Positions 44,765 through 56,961 of a DNA stretch of 64,000 nucleotides are shown piece after piece. The notes beneath the pieces were generated by a model that had not been told where the DNA came from, did no database searches, and was given only the letters and a program-made list of their open reading frames with translations. Source of the stretch: Cephalopachus bancanus (lineage: Eukaryota; Chordata; Mammalia; Primates; Tarsiidae). Each line of letters opens with the position of its first letter. Position 1 is the stretch's first letter. The position numbers and the translations under genes were made by a program. The stretch is from contig JAPVLO010000039.1 in NCBI GenBank assembly GCA_027257055.1, forward strand, positions 7,780,501 through 7,844,500, in the 5' to 3' direction.

Positions 44765-44812
44765 CTGGAGCCCTGTAGCTGTGTAAGTTGGAGAGAAGAA
44801 AGTTGCACATAC

Positions 44813-45093
44813 TGATACAAGAAATCCTCCGAGATAGCCTTGGCTGTCTGAGGTTGAGGGTAGTTGGATATGGTAATAGAAGCCCCAGCACCAGAAAGCA
44901 ACTTGAAAAGAAAATTGTCCACCAGAGCCAGAGCCAGGGCAGAGGAACGGTACGCCTGATTGTTGAACAGTGCTGTCACTGTGGTGTCATTTCCCATATC
45001 TTCCTTCTTCAAAGGAAGCTGCCACTACATAGAGCCTATCAAAGTTCTCAGGCTCCTCTTCTGCCCTTTTCAATAGGAATTTTTCTATAGGAT
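44813..45093 (-). pseudogene. ABCA17P: ABCA17 exon: extracellular loop of TMD2, frameshifted
   Basis: It is bounded by TTCTAG and GTATGT. One frame reads PIEKFLLKRAEEEPENFDRL then VVAASFEE; the other continues [20 protein letters not shown] and [11 protein letters not shown], matching ABCA3 VAASF and [13 protein letters not shown]. The frame changes at about 44999-45010 in a GAAGAAGGAAG run, consistent with a 1- or 7-base insertion. Confidence 0.9.
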
Positions 45094-45607
45094 CTAGAAG
45101 GGAGCAAAACATCCATCAGGTAGTAAGAATTATTGAGAGAGCATCACACCAGGCCCAGTGGAGTAGAGAGAACTCACCGTCAGTCTTCCCCAACTGGCTG
45201 CTCCTCCTGGGTGTCTCAGCCCCCCAACCCACCCACATCTGAAAGCGGCCTCCAGCTTCCATAGCTGGCCCTAAATTCCAGTCAATTTCCAAGTCTTGTC
45301 TGTTCATCTTTTAAATTTATTTCGACTCTGTCTCCTTCTCTCCTTTCCACTATCTCAACCAGAAACTCTCCAAGATCTCCATGGCCTGAATCAACCAGGT
45401 CCAGGTCCTATCATCTCTGCCTGGACCATGTGGCCCTAATGAAGTTCTTGCCTTCCATCAACATCTCCATTGTCTGCTTGAAAGGACACATCTGGCCATA
45501 CTGCATCCCACCAGCCAACTTGCAATGGCTCTCCACTGCCATCACGACAAAGCCAAATTCCTGCATGTGAGGTACAGAGCCCATTCCTTTACTATCCATA
45601 CTCAGTC

Positions 45608-45925
45608 TCATGTCTTTTTTTTTTTTTTTTTTTTTGAGTTGGAGTCTCACTCTGTCATCCAGGCTGGAGCACAGTGGCATGCTCATGGACACTACAGCCT
45701 CCTCCTGCTGGACTCAGGTGACCCTTCTGCCTCAGCCTTCCAAGTAGCTGGAACTACACACACACACTACCATGCCCGGCTTTTTATTATTATTATTATT
45801 TATTGTAGAGATGAGGTCTCAACAAGTTGCCCAGGCTGATCTCGAGCCCCTGAGCTCAGGCAATCCTTTCGCTTTAGTCTCCTAAAGTGCTGGGATTACA
45901 GGCTTGAGCCACTGCGCCTGGCTGG
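45608..45925 (-). mobile_element. Alu
   Basis: Complete; target ctcatgtctt duplicated; the linker carries an ATT microsatellite (about 45784-45805). Confidence 0.9.
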
Positions 45926-45929
45926 TCTC

Positions 45930-46349
45930 ATGTCTTTAAGCTCCAGCCACACCAAAGGAATTACAGTGCCCCATGCTTACAAATGCTCTTCTTGTTGTCT
46001 GAAATGTTCTTCAGATGAACTTTCCCTTCTATTGGTCAATTCCTACTCATACCTCAGGATCTTACTCTGGAGACTACTCTGACCCTCCAATGCTGAGATA
46101 TGTCCATGTGTTCCCATAGCATCCGGTCACAGTCATTCTCACTTTGTATTATAAACATCTATCACTTATCCATAAGGCCTCTGTACTACAAAATCCCTGA
46201 GGGCTGGCAATGACGCTGCTCCTTACTGTATCCCCAACATACAGTGCCAGGTCAAATGCACAATCCACCTAGATCTTTGGACTCTTTAGTACTGGGAGGG
46301 GTCTTCAGTCATAATGACAACAGTAACCACAGCACCATGAACCGAGTGC
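45930..46349. other. ABCA17 intron, L2/MIR-like remnants possible
   Basis: Phrases such as CCTGAGGGCTGGCAATGACG hint at a very old LINE2, but the match is too weak to define. Confidence 0.3.
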
Positions 46350-46475
46350 TCACCGAGCACAACTGTGCAGAGCACTCAGTAGGCACTACCTGTTGGGGTC
46401 CCAGCCACACCATGAGGCAAGGTTTCTCACTCTCCCCATTTGGCATATGAAGAAGCTGAGGCTTAGAGAGGTAGG
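46350..46475 (+). mobile_element. MIR SINE fragment
   Basis: The segment ends in GAAGCTGAGGCTTAGAGAGG, the MIR 3' landmark. Diverged. Confidence 0.5.
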
Positions 46476-46576
46476 ACATTATGATCCCAACTATTTTGTT
46501 GCATCATGCTCTGCATTTGACCTCTTTACTTTAAACAAATAATTACTTTGACATTTTATTTAATCAAAATAATACC

Positions 46577-46890
46577 TGAACCTGGGTGCGGTGGCTCATG
46601 CCTGCAATCCCAGAATTGGGGAGGTGAAGGCAAGAGGACTGCCTGAGTCCAGCAGTTCAAGACCAGCCTGGACACCTTGGCAAGACCTTGTCTCTACAGT
46701 AAATTTAAAAATTAGCCAGGTGTGGCGGTGCATGACTGTGGTTCCAGCTACTTGGAAGGCTGAGGCAGAAGGATCATGTAAGCCCAGGAGGTCAAGGCTG
46801 CAATCGCCTTGAGCATGCCACTGCACTCCAGCCTGGTCGACAGAGTGAGACTCTAACTCAACAAAACAAAACAAAAAACAAAACAAAACC
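46577..46890 (+). mobile_element. Alu
   Basis: Complete; tail of AAAACAAAAC units. Confidence 0.9.
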
Positions 46891-47229
46891 TAAATAAAAT
46901 TTAAAAAATCAAATAGTTATAGAAGGCTTATAACAAGAAATAGCAATGCCCTGTCCTACCCCTCACCATCCCAGTACCTACTCACCAGAAGCAGCCTCTT
47001 TCAAATCTTTTAGCTAGTGCTTCTCCATATTGCTAAATAGCACATTTGTCTGCTGATGTCTTATTGTGGAAGCAAGGATTTTGTTCTCCAACAACCATTC
47101 CCAATTCCTATGGACTTCCCTCCCCTTCCTCCTATGAGAGTTAATAATATCCTCCTTTTCTCACGTGCATAGTTTTCTTCCTCCCTCCCTCCCTTCCTCC
47201 CTCCCTTCCTTCTTCCCTCCCTCTTTCCT

Positions 47230-47519
47230 TTTTTCTTGAAATAGGGTATTACTCTGTCACCTAGGCTGGAGTGCAGTGGAATAATTATAGCTCGCTGCAG
47301 CTTCAAACTCCTGGGCTCAAGCGATACTCCCGCTTTAGCCTCCTGAGTAGCTAGAACAAAAGGCAAGTGCCACTGCATCTGGCTACTTTTAAAATTTTTT
47401 TGTAGAGATAGGGTCTTTCTATCTCGCCCAGGCTGGTCTCAAATTTCTGACTTCAAGACATTCGCCTGCTTCAGCCTCCCAAAGTGTTGGGATTATAGAC
47501 ATGAGTCACTGCACCCAGC
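47230..47519 (-). mobile_element. Older Alu
   Basis: Antisense, older type, preceded by a CTTCCTCCC pyrimidine tail (about 47175-47235). Confidence 0.88.
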
Positions 47520-47829
47520 CTGCTTGATTTTCTTTGTCGCTGTCAGCAGCTCATCCACAAACTCCTCTAACAGAAGTGTAAACTCCTTTCAATATGTTCA
47601 AACACATGGAATAGCTTATCAATTTTATTTGGGGCTATGCTTTCATCCCTAGAAAGATAAACACTTGGTCTCATTTCTAGGAACCCTACCTTTCTTGTCA
47701 TTTGGAGTTTGAAAGGTGTTTTTCTGAGACTCCGGCTATTCAGTCTGACTTCAGAGAACACCATGTGGCCCAGAAGCACATGGCTTCACTACAAAGAACA
47801 GGCCCCATTCTTCTGGGCCTGATACTTAC

Positions 47830-48131
47830 CTGGGACCTGCAGAGGAATCTGTCCCTCAGCCATTTGCATATTTGCAAAGTGTTCTGAAAGTCAAGGATCC
47901 AGCCTGGAATTCTGAGAAATAAAGACTGGAACAATCGTCTGAGCATGTGCTTTTCGAGTCAGCTCTAGAGGAACACTTTTCATGTTTGTTTTGAAGTTTA
48001 GCAATGTGAGGCTTAATACAGTGATCACCAAAGGCATCAGGATCTGTATCAATAACATCAACATCCAGTGGCGCTGAGAATATGTAACTCTTTTCAGAAG
48101 CATGGCATAGAATTGTCGGCAGAGAAGACTG
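47830..48131 (-). pseudogene. ABCA17P: ABCA17 exon: first helix of TMD2, stop and frameshift
   Basis: It is bounded by TTTTTAG and GTAAGT. After two missing bases near 48121 it reads CRQFYAMLLKRVTYSQRHWM, a hydrophobic helix (QILMPLVITVLSLTLL), then TIVPVFISQNSRLDP-stop-LSEHFANMQMAEGQ. TGA at 47891-47893 stands where ABCA3 has Q in GQQLSEH. Intron phase 0 in and phase 1 out require 304 nt; 302 are present. Confidence 0.88.
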
Positions 48132-48519
48132 AACTAAAAAAATAAAATAAAAGAGAGACACATCATTAATATGATCACAGGTAGAAGTTGGCAGGCACTT
48201 AGACACATAGGTCTTTGGCTTATGTCCAATTAAACTCCCTGATAGTACATCTAACTTTTCATTTATGTTCAAAATTTGCTTCAAGTTAAAATTTTTTGAA
48301 CTTATGATTTGATTGATGTTTACTGACAGAAAGAGAAGGCACAGATTGGAATGAGTCTGGAAGAGTAGCCTAAACATATAACAAGTGTAAACATGATATA
48401 ATTTTTTTCACCTATAAGATTGGCAAAAATGTTAAGTTGATGAGGGTGTGGGGAAAATGTCACTGTTGCTTGGAATTTTAATCTGGATAAATAACATTTA
48501 ATCTATTTGTTATTTATTT

Positions 48520-48806
48520 ATTTTTTGAGTTGGTGTCTTACTCTGTCACCCAGGCTAGACCGCACTGGCATGCTCACGGCTACCGCAGCCTCAACCTGCT
48601 GAGCTTAGGTGATCCTCCCACCTCAGACTTCCAAGTATCTGGAACTACAGGCACACTCCACCATGCCCAACTAATTTTTTGATTTATTGTAGAGATGGGG
48701 TCTCACCAAGTTGCCCAGGTGGGTCTCAAACCTGTGGGCTCAGGCAGTTCTCTCACCTCAGCCTCCCAAAGTGCTGGGATGATAGGCATGAGCCACTGTG
48801 CCCGGC
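48520..48806 (-). mobile_element. Alu
   Basis: Complete antisense dimer in the intron between two ABCA17 exons. Confidence 0.9.
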
Positions 48807-48809
48807 ATA

Positions 48810-49550
48810 AAATTTAATTAAATGCCCACATAGTCTTTAACTTAGAGTTCCACTAGTAATGTATCCTATAGATTACCTGTGTAAGTATGTATGACCCCTG
48901 CACAAAGATGTCCCCTGTGGTAATGACAGCCAATGTCAAAGTGTGCAGTCATATGTGCTGAGGTCTCAAGAGCCAGAGTCAGGACTAAAGGCAAGGAGAC
49001 CCCAGAGGTTTCACATGCTCTCATTCAGCTTTTTGGAGTGCTGCATGAACTGGGGACATGAAGGAGGACCTTCAAGCCTCAAGTGTCATTGTTCCTTATG
49101 CACAGTTCTTTACCCCTGGGAGCCCTTGTGAGAAGAGGCTTGGTAGTAAGGTTTCAGTCAGGCTTCCTATGCCCCTGGCCAAAAATATCAACAAATCCTT
49201 GAAAGCCTCTACCAAATACCCTTGAGTTTTTCACACTCAATATGATGATGGAAGCTACATTCACCTCAAGCATTTGTCAAAAGGCTGTTATTTACTGAAG
49301 CTGTGCACTGAGAAATACTTCCTGAGAAGACTTGAGAGCTTCTCCAAAATCAAAGTTTGGCCAAGTGGAGCTTGAATAACCCCTTACTGGTGTTTGGAGA
49401 AGAGCCTCCTATACAGAATCAGCCCCTGGCCAAGATGACCCACAGCCTTTCCCAACTAGGAGGTTCCACAGATGGCAGATTCTCCTTTAACGTGATTCAA
49501 GATTATGAAACAATAAAATTAATTTCTTCATTTACCCCATGAAAGTTAGT
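48810..49550. other. ABCA17 intron, unique part
   Basis: No element is recognised; two short open frames (48943-49131 and 49357-49542) carry no known domain. Confidence 0.4.
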
Positions 49551-49554
49551 CTTG

Positions 49555-49850
49555 GCTGGGCTCGATGGCTCAGCCTGTAATCCCAGTACTTTGGGAAGCC
49601 GAGGCAAGTAGATTGCCAAGCCCGTGGGTTTGAGACTAGCCCAGGCAACTTGGCAAGACCTTGTCTCTATCATAAATAAAAAATTAGCCAGGCATTGTAG
49701 CGCATGCCTGTAGTTCCGGCTACTTGAAAGGCTGAGGCAGAAGGATTGCTGAAGCCCAGCAGATTGACTCTGGGGTGGCCATGAGTGTACCACTGCACTC
49801 TGGTCTAGACAACAGAGTGAGACTCTAACTCAAAAATAAAAAAAAAAAAG
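49555..49850 (+). mobile_element. Alu
   Basis: Complete; target aaagttagtctt / aaaattagtctt duplicated. Confidence 0.9.
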
Positions 49851-50368
49851 AAAATTAGTCTTATTTTACATTACCCACGGATAGCTAAATCAAGAACACT
49901 TTATAAGATGTATATCAATATTCTTTTTGCAATATTAAAAGAACATTGCAGGTTCTCCATATATCCCATAAGGATATATTTAAAAAGTTTAAATTCCAGG
50001 TGGTACAATACATGATCTGTTTCACAGTGGGAAGATTAATTATGCCTTTTGGACAGTAGATTTAATAATTTTGTTCTATCTTCTTCCTAGTAATAAGAAT
50101 GGTTAGGACCTTTATTATGATCTTTTCTAATACCTTCTTCCACTGGGTTAATCCCTGCCCAAACCACCACCCTATTGTCTTTGAGCAAGAGCAGAGGGTG
50201 TGATATTGCTGAAACCTGGCAGAGCTAGTCTTTTACGCCTAAAATTTGCATGTTTTTTCATAAGCCCCTATAAAAGCGTGATGTATACTTCTTGACAGAA
50301 TGATAGCATGATTCTAAGAATTAAAATCATATCTGCTTTCTTGCATGCATCCAAAATATGTTGCTTAC

Positions 50369-50531
50369 CCCAGTATTTGGTATGACTGGCAGCCCAGTTT
50401 GTGTTGAGAAGATCCTTGAATGAAGATGTCTAATTCTGTCAACAGGAATTCTGCTAAGCAGTAGTTGGGAAGGTGTAGAGTGATGCTTGACATTTGGGAT
50501 AGCTGTACTGGCATCTGCCAACATACAAACC
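50369..50531 (-). pseudogene. ABCA17P: ABCA17 exon: NBD1-TMD2 linker
   Basis: The exon has 163 nt, open, between GATTTAG and GTAAGC. It encodes VCMLADASTAIPNVKHHSTP, then RIPVDRIRHLHSRIFSTQTG and LPVIPNTG. Only the ends match ABCA3 (KLVDSSM, LNTG), as expected for the poorly conserved linker. Confidence 0.85.
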
Positions 50532-51009
50532 CTAAATCAAACCAAAACCAAAACAGTTATCAAAATCACAATATATTCCATTTTGTGTGGATTTAAAGGA
50601 ATATAATACTTGAAAAAAACAAGGAGTTAGGACAAGAATAATGAAAAAAATGCTGCATCTGGATTATATGGTGGGTAGCAAGTAAATACCGACTATATCT
50701 TGGCTAGCAAGGTCTTAATTAAATACTAACCAATGGCTTTTTGGAAGAACTGAGGCAACACTCGCATTAATAGGTTTTGTTATTTTCCTTAAAAGATACT
50801 GCATGCAATTTAAAACAAAAATGATATACAATTTAATATTTATTTATGAGCAAAACTGAAAATTATAATACAAAGCACCTCTGAGACTCTAGGCCAATGG
50901 TTGGTAAAACTAAGGCCAGTGGGCCATATCCAACCCAAGGCTTATTTTTATATGGTCCTGAGCTATATATATATATATTTTTGTTTGTTTGTTTGTTTTT
51001 GTTTTTGTT

Positions 51010-51294
51010 TTTGAGTTGGAGTCTCGCTCTGCCACCCAAGCTGGAGTGCAGTGGCACACTTCATGGCCACCCCAGTGTTGACCTGCTGGGCTCTGGAGAT
51101 CCTTCCACCTCAGCCTTCCAAGTAGCCAGAACTACAGGCATGCACTATCATGCCCAGATAATTTTTGATTTATTGTAGAGACGAGGTCTCACCTAAAGTA
51201 GCCTCGGCTGGTCTTGAACCTGTTGGCTCAGGTAATCCTCTCGTCTCGGCCTCTCAAAGTACTGGGATTACAGGCTGAGCCACCGAGCCTGGTT
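51010..51294 (-). mobile_element. Alu
   Basis: Complete antisense; tail extended by GTTTGTTTGTTTT units. Confidence 0.9.
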
Positions 51295-51894
51295 AGGATT
51301 TTATATTTTTTAATGTTATGGTTATATGTTAGATGGTTATGTAATTACCTACACAATATCCTTGATTTTACCACTAAGCCTACATAGTGTAAAACACTAT
51401 TTAGCCCTTTACGAAAAAGTTTGCTGACCCCTTCTCCCCAATACAGACAAAAAGATGTGTTTAATGTTTGCAGCAAAGTGTCAACGTGCCAAAAAACTAT
51501 TTCTATTCTTAGTCTTTGGGCCATTATTCTACTAGGAATTTGTCACAGCAAAATAGCCCAGGAAATTGTGATTAATTTTCCCTTCAGTACAGTTCTGTAA
51601 AAGATGGCATGTTACCTATTGCTGTGCCATAGATTATCCCAAAAGTTGGAATAAGAATTCCTGTGGGTCAGGAATTCAGTTTTTCTGGGTGGTTCTATTT
51701 ATTATAAGGCTGCAAACTATTGGTCAAGGCTGAAATCATCCAAGGACTTGACTAGGACTATAACATCCACTTCCAAGAGCAGAAAATATAGAGTTTCTCA
51801 TACACCCATCTCCTTCCACTACCGTTTTCCCTATTTTTAACATCTTGTATTAGTGCATTACATTGTTAAATTGACGAACTAGTATTCCAACATG

Positions 51895-52025
51895 CTCTTA
51901 AAAAATTGAACAACTTTATTTAAAATTTACGTGGTAATGTAAAGGATGTATAACAGCTAAAACAATTGTCAAAAAATAGCACAAAGCTGGAGGAACTATA
52001 TACTACCTGACTTTAAGACACATTT
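51895..52025 (+). mobile_element. L1 fragment
   Basis: GCACAAAGCTGGAGGAACTA and the flanking text are L1 ORF2 sequence. Diverged. Confidence 0.5.
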
Positions 52026-52029
52026 ACCT

Positions 52030-52920
52030 ACTTTGTCTGATTGTAGGTCTTAAGACCCCATTTCAGAAGGGGTCCTGCCCTATACCCTGAGGGATGGAAT
52101 GCTGCACAAAGAGGCCAAGAAGACTCCGAACAGACAGGCCTCGCTGGGTTTCCTGACTCAGTCTATCAGAATTAGCTCCTACCCTTTTCATCGACTCATA
52201 TTTCTCCTTGGTTGTCTGTGTTTCAATCATGCCTATCCAATGAGGTCTCCGTCAAAGGTGCAAGGGGACTGGGTTCAGGGAGCTCCCAGAGAGCTGAACA
52301 CGTGGAGGTTCCTAGAGGGTGGCACACCTGGGGGGGGCACAGAAGCTCCAAGCTCACTCCCATAGCCCGTCCTACACATCTCTTCATCTGTGTCCTTTGT
52401 AATATTCTGTATAATAAACAGGGAAAATGTGTTTCTCTGAGCAATTTGAGCCACTCTAACAAATAATTAAACTCAAGAAGAGGATCGTGGGATCCCCAAT
52501 GTACAGCCGGTTGGCTAGAAGCACAGGTAAGGACATGATGGCTTGTTCCTATAATTTCGGCTACTGAGGAGGCTGAGGTGGGAGGATAGTTTGAGATGAG
52601 AAGTTTGAGACCAGCCTGAGCAACACAGCAAGGCCCTATCCGCACACAAAAAAAGTTTTCAAAGAAGCACAGGTAAAACAATTCGGGGCTTGCAATGGGC
52701 GCCGGGAGTGGGACAGGGCAGTCCTGTGGGACTGAGTCATCAACCCGTGGGATCGGATGCTATTTGCAGGTGGATAGTGTTGGAACTGAATTGGAGGACA
52801 CACCGCTGGGGTCTGCTGCAGAGCGGACTGCTTGCTGGTGGGGAGAAGACCCCCACATTTGGTCACAGAAGTCTTTTCGTTGATTTGTTGTTGGGATGAA
52901 AGCAGAGGCAAACAATGTTT
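52030..52920 (-). repeat. Old interspersed repeat with an Alu monomer inside
   Basis: Landmarks GGGATCCCCAATGTACAGCC, GGTTGGCTAGAAGCACAGGT and TGTGGGACTGAGTCATCAAC belong to a repeat common in primate genomes whose name I cannot give with confidence. A left Alu monomer (52529-52654) with duplicated target agaagcacaggta interrupts it. Confidence 0.45.
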
Positions 52921-52924
52921 TTCT

Positions 52925-53260
52925 ACTTAGCACCTTATCAAAAACTAATAAACAAAAATTAATAGAAAATGAATCACAGACCTAATGTGAAAGCTAAAAT
53001 GATAACGTTTCTACAAGAAAAGTTTAGAGAATAACTTTGTGACCTAAGGGTAGGTAAATATTTTTTAGAAAGACTATAGACTACAATAACTATAAAATGT
53101 TTAAAAGACATTAGCCTTTGTAATAATGTAAAACTTCTCATCAAAAGCTGCCACATACTAGAAGAAACTATAGATAAAACACATATATGACAAAAGATAT
53201 ATCCAGAATATATAAAAACTCCAAAACTCAAAAATAAAAACTGAGTTGTAGGTTTAATAA
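52925..53260 (+). mobile_element. L1 ORF2 fragment
   Basis: AGACCTAATGTGAAAGCTAA and the following text are degraded L1 3' ORF2 sequence. Confidence 0.55.
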
Positions 53261-53897
53261 CTGTGCATGATTTTTGTATATATATTCTACTTCAATCAAA
53301 TGCAATTACTATTATTATTTTTTATTTCCCCCCAAGTGTAATTATTTTTAAGACTTGAGGGTTTTTAAAATAATTTAAAACTTGTTTAAAACGTTTAACT
53401 GAAAATTAGAAGTATCTGGAGAGACCATCAGGGACCAGGATGATAGGTCAGGAAGATATTATTTAGAATGCAGCTCAGAAAGACAAAGAGTAGGAAAATG
53501 TGAAAAAGAAGTTAAAATTCACGTAGCACAGAGTGAGAGGATCTATTAGACTGTCTATAGTATGTTTAATTGGAGTTCCAAAATGAGAGGAGAAATTTGA
53601 GCAGAGACATTGTATGAACAGATAATGGCTGAAAATTCTAAACTCTGGTAAGACATCAACCCATAACCAGACATCAATCTCAAGTAGAATAAGTACAAGT
53701 AGAACTATATTTAGATACACCATAGTGAAATTATATAAAGTAAAAAAAAAAAAAACCAAAATCATCCAGATTACTTCCAAAGACATGATGAATAAACCTA
53801 CAGCTGGTGTTTCATCAGCCATAACAGACTGTGACATAGTATTTCCAATGCAGAGAAGCAAAATAACTTTCAGCCTGGTGAAAATAACCTTCAAAAA

Positions 53898-54178
53898 TGA
53901 GAAGACCAGTCATGTAATCCCAGCACTTTAGGAGGCAGAAACAGGAGATCATTTGAGGCTAGAAGTTCAAGACTAGCCTGGGCAACATAAAGAGATCCCA
54001 TCTCTACAAAAACTTAAGAAAATTGTTTGTGTTTGTTGGCATGCACCTGCAGTCCCAGCTACTCAGAAGGATGGGGTGGAAGGATAGAAGTCCCAGAGTT
54101 TGAGGCTGCAGTGAGAGCTACAGTGCAACCACTGCTCTTCGGCCTGGATGGCAGAGTAAGACGCTGTCTCTAAAGACA
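53898..54178 (+). mobile_element. Older Alu with GA-rich tail
   Basis: Diverged dimer; its tail has become the GAGA microsatellite at 54175-54262. Confidence 0.82.
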
Positions 54179-54223
54179 GAGAGAGAGAGCGAGCGAGGAG
54201 AGAGAGAGAAATAAAATTAATTC

Positions 54224-54259
<36 letters not shown>

Positions 54260-54285
54260 GAAATAAAATTAATTCTAGACCCCAA
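54175..54285 (+). repeat. GA microsatellite with duplicated AAATAAAATTAATT unit
   Basis: Two GAGAGA blocks are each followed by AAATAAAATTAATTC, a tandem duplication of about 55 bp. Confidence 0.9.
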
Positions 54286-54655
54286 ACAGCTTGTTTTATT
54301 TTTGATATCAGCATAAAAACACTAAAGGATATATTATAACACTGTAAAAAATATACTATGGGCAGAAAGAAGGTTCTGAAAAACAAAAAGAGGTAAATAC
54401 GCACCTAGATCTAAATGACTATGGACTTTCTCAAACAGTAGTAACAATGTTTTGTGTACTTGAAAAAGATAATTCAAATATACAATAGTATGTAAGTTTG
54501 TGATGGTGGGATATATGTGAATGAAATTAAACTATTCCAAGGTCCTGGTATTTTCCAGAAGTAAAGTTATTAATGTGCTCAAGCTTTTGACAAATTACAT
54601 ACGTGTCTCAATATCTAGGCTGATCACTAAAATGACAAACTAATAATGCAGAATC

Positions 54656-54731
54656 TTTTTTTTTTTTTAAGCAGAATTTCTTGAGAGGATAGAAAAGCTC
54701 CCACAGTAGGAGGGGACCCGGGGCGGTTGCC
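54656..54731 (-). mobile_element. Short poly(A)-tailed retroposon, copy 2 (R-region-like)
   Basis: A second copy in the same orientation with a body of about 63 bp (54669-54731) starts GGCAACCGCC, contains CCTACTGTGGGAG, and ends TTCTGCTT followed by poly(A). Its own 16-bp duplications ctaataatgcagaatc (54640-54655) and ctaataatgcataatc (54732-54747) show an independent insertion. Its 5' end lies within about 2 nt of that of copy 1. Confidence 0.8.
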
Positions 54732-55297
54732 CTAATAATGCATAATCGTAAAACTACTATGTGTGTGTAGGAGGGGAGAATATAAAATAAGAAAAAGCAA
54801 TCCAAAAGAGGAGACAAAAATCACATATACAACGAATAAAATTGAAGAGGACACAAACAAATGGAAATCTGCTCACGGATCAGCAGAATTAATATTCTTA
54901 AAATGACCATTCAACCAAAGCGATCTTCAGATCCAACGCCATCCCTATCAAAATACCAGTGACAGTCTTCAAAGAAATAGAAGAAAAAAATCCTAAAATT
55001 CATATGAAACCACAAAAGATACTGAATAGTCATACTAAGGAAAAAAAAAAAAAAAAAAGAACAAAGCTGGAGGAATCACACTACCTGACTTCAAAATATA
55101 CAACGAAACTGTAGTAACTAAAACGCGTGGTATTGGTATAAAAACAGACATGTAGACCAATGGAATAGAGAACCCAGAAATAAATCCACATATTTACTGC
55201 CAACTGATTTTTGACAAAGGCACCAAGAACAAACATTTGGAGAAAAACATCTTCAATAAATCGTGCTGGGGAAACTGGATATCCATATGCAGAAGTG

Positions 55298-55548
55298 TGT
55301 CGCGAGCCGAAGAAAGACGACACCGACACCGTTCTTCTGCGGACAAGTTTACTCCAGGTCTTAATGTGCTCTTTACAAAGACAAAATGGCTCTTCTCTTT
55401 CTGGCGCAGTTGTTTGCCTATATATGCTGCCTGGCAGCCAACGTACTGCGGCTACGTGGTTGTTTCTGATAGGTTATTCTACCAGCCAGCGGCCATGTTG
55501 TTTATTGCATAATACATGTTTTTTATAACATGATGAAAGCTTCCCACA
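55298..55548 (-). mobile_element. Solo LTR, class II (betaretrovirus-like), inside L1
   Basis: The 251-bp element has perfect 6-bp duplications, gaagtg at 55292-55297 and 55549-55554. On the minus strand it begins TGTGGGAAGC and ends GGCTCGCGACA. It carries GCATATATAGGC (TATA) midway and an AGTAAA signal downstream. Six-base duplications are usual for ERVK-type elements. CpG content is high for a repeat, suggesting youth. No viral genes remain. Confidence 0.8.
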
Positions 55549-55719
55549 GAAGTGTAAAACTAGACCTCTATCTCTCACCTTAATAAAAAAAAAAAACTAA
55601 AAATGGATTAAAGACTTAAACTTAAAATCCAAAACTATACAACTACTAGAAAAAAACATAGGGGAAATTCTTCAGGACATTAGGCAAAGATTTTATAGCT
55701 GACTTCAAAAGCACAAGCA

Positions 55720-56024
55720 AGCCAGGTGCAGTGGCTCAAGCTTGTAATCCTAGCACTTCGGGAGGCTGTGGTAAGGAGAGTGCCTGAGCCCATGGGTTTG
55801 AGAACAGCCTGGGCAACTTGGTGAGACCTCATCTCTATAATAAATCAAAAAATTAGCCTGGCATGGTAGAGAACGCCTACAGTTCCAGCTACTTGGAAGA
55901 CTGAGGCAGAAGGATCGCCTGAGCTCAGCGGGTCAATGCTGGGGTGGCCGTGAGCGTGCCACTGCACTCCAGCCTGGAAGCTGGAGTAAGACTTCAACTT
56001 TAAATTAAAAAAAAAAAAAAAAAA
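55720..56024 (+). mobile_element. Alu inside L1
   Basis: Complete; target aaaagcacaagcaa / aaaagcacaggcaa duplicated. Confidence 0.9.
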
Positions 56025-56036
56025 AGCACAGGCAAC

Positions 56037-56326
56037 AAGCCAGGTACAGTGGCTCACATGTGTAATCTCAGCACTTTGGGAGGACGAGGTGGGGGGACTG
56101 CTTGAACCTGAGAGTTCAAGATCAACCTAGGTAAAATAGTGAGACCTTGCCCCTACGAAAATTTTTTAAAAATTAGCCAGTTTTGGTGGTGCATGCCTAT
56201 AATCCTAGCTACTCGGGAGGCTTAGGCAGAAGGATCACCTGAGTCCAAGAGGTCAAGGCTGCAGTCAGCTATGATTGTGCCACTGCACTCCAGCCTGGGT
56301 GACAAAATGACACCCCAACTTAAAAA
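56037..56326 (+). mobile_element. Older Alu inside L1
   Basis: Complete, older-type arms; it follows the previous copy within about 15 bp. Confidence 0.88.
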
Positions 56327-56670
56327 AAAAAAAAAAGCATAGGCCAAAAATAGACAAATGGGATTACCTTAAAGAAAACAACAATCAGAGTAAAGAGACA
56401 ACCTTAGACTGGGAGAAAATATTTGCAATCAATTAGTCCAACGGGAGACTAATATCCAGAATACACAAGGAACTCAAACAACTCGACAGCAAAAAAAAAA
56501 AAAAATCCCATTAAAAAGTGGGCAAGTGATTTACATAGACAGTTCTCAAAAGAAGACATAAAAGTGGCCAACAGATATACCAAAAAATGCTTAACATCAC
56601 AAATTATCAAGGAAATACAAATCAAAATCACAATGAAATATCTTACTCCAGTTAAAATGGCTATTTTCTT

Positions 56671-56961
56671 TTTTTTTTTTTTTGAGTTGGAGTCTTACTC
56701 TGTCGCCCAGACTGGAGTGCAGTGGCACGCTCCTGGCCACCGCAGCCTCGACCACTGAGCTCCAGCGATCCTTCCACCTCAGCCTTCCAAGTAGCTGGAA
56801 CTACAGGCATGCACTACCACGCCCGGCTAATTTTTGATTTATTGTAGAGATGAGGTCTCACCTAGCTGCCCAGGCGGGTCTCGAACCCGCGGGCTCAGGC
56901 AATTCACTCACCTCAGCCTCCCAAAGGTGCGGGATTACAGGCTGTGCCACCGAGCCCGGCT
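56671..56961 (-). mobile_element. Young Alu inside L1
   Basis: Complete; the target taaaatggct(a/g)ttttc is duplicated. Confidence 0.92.
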
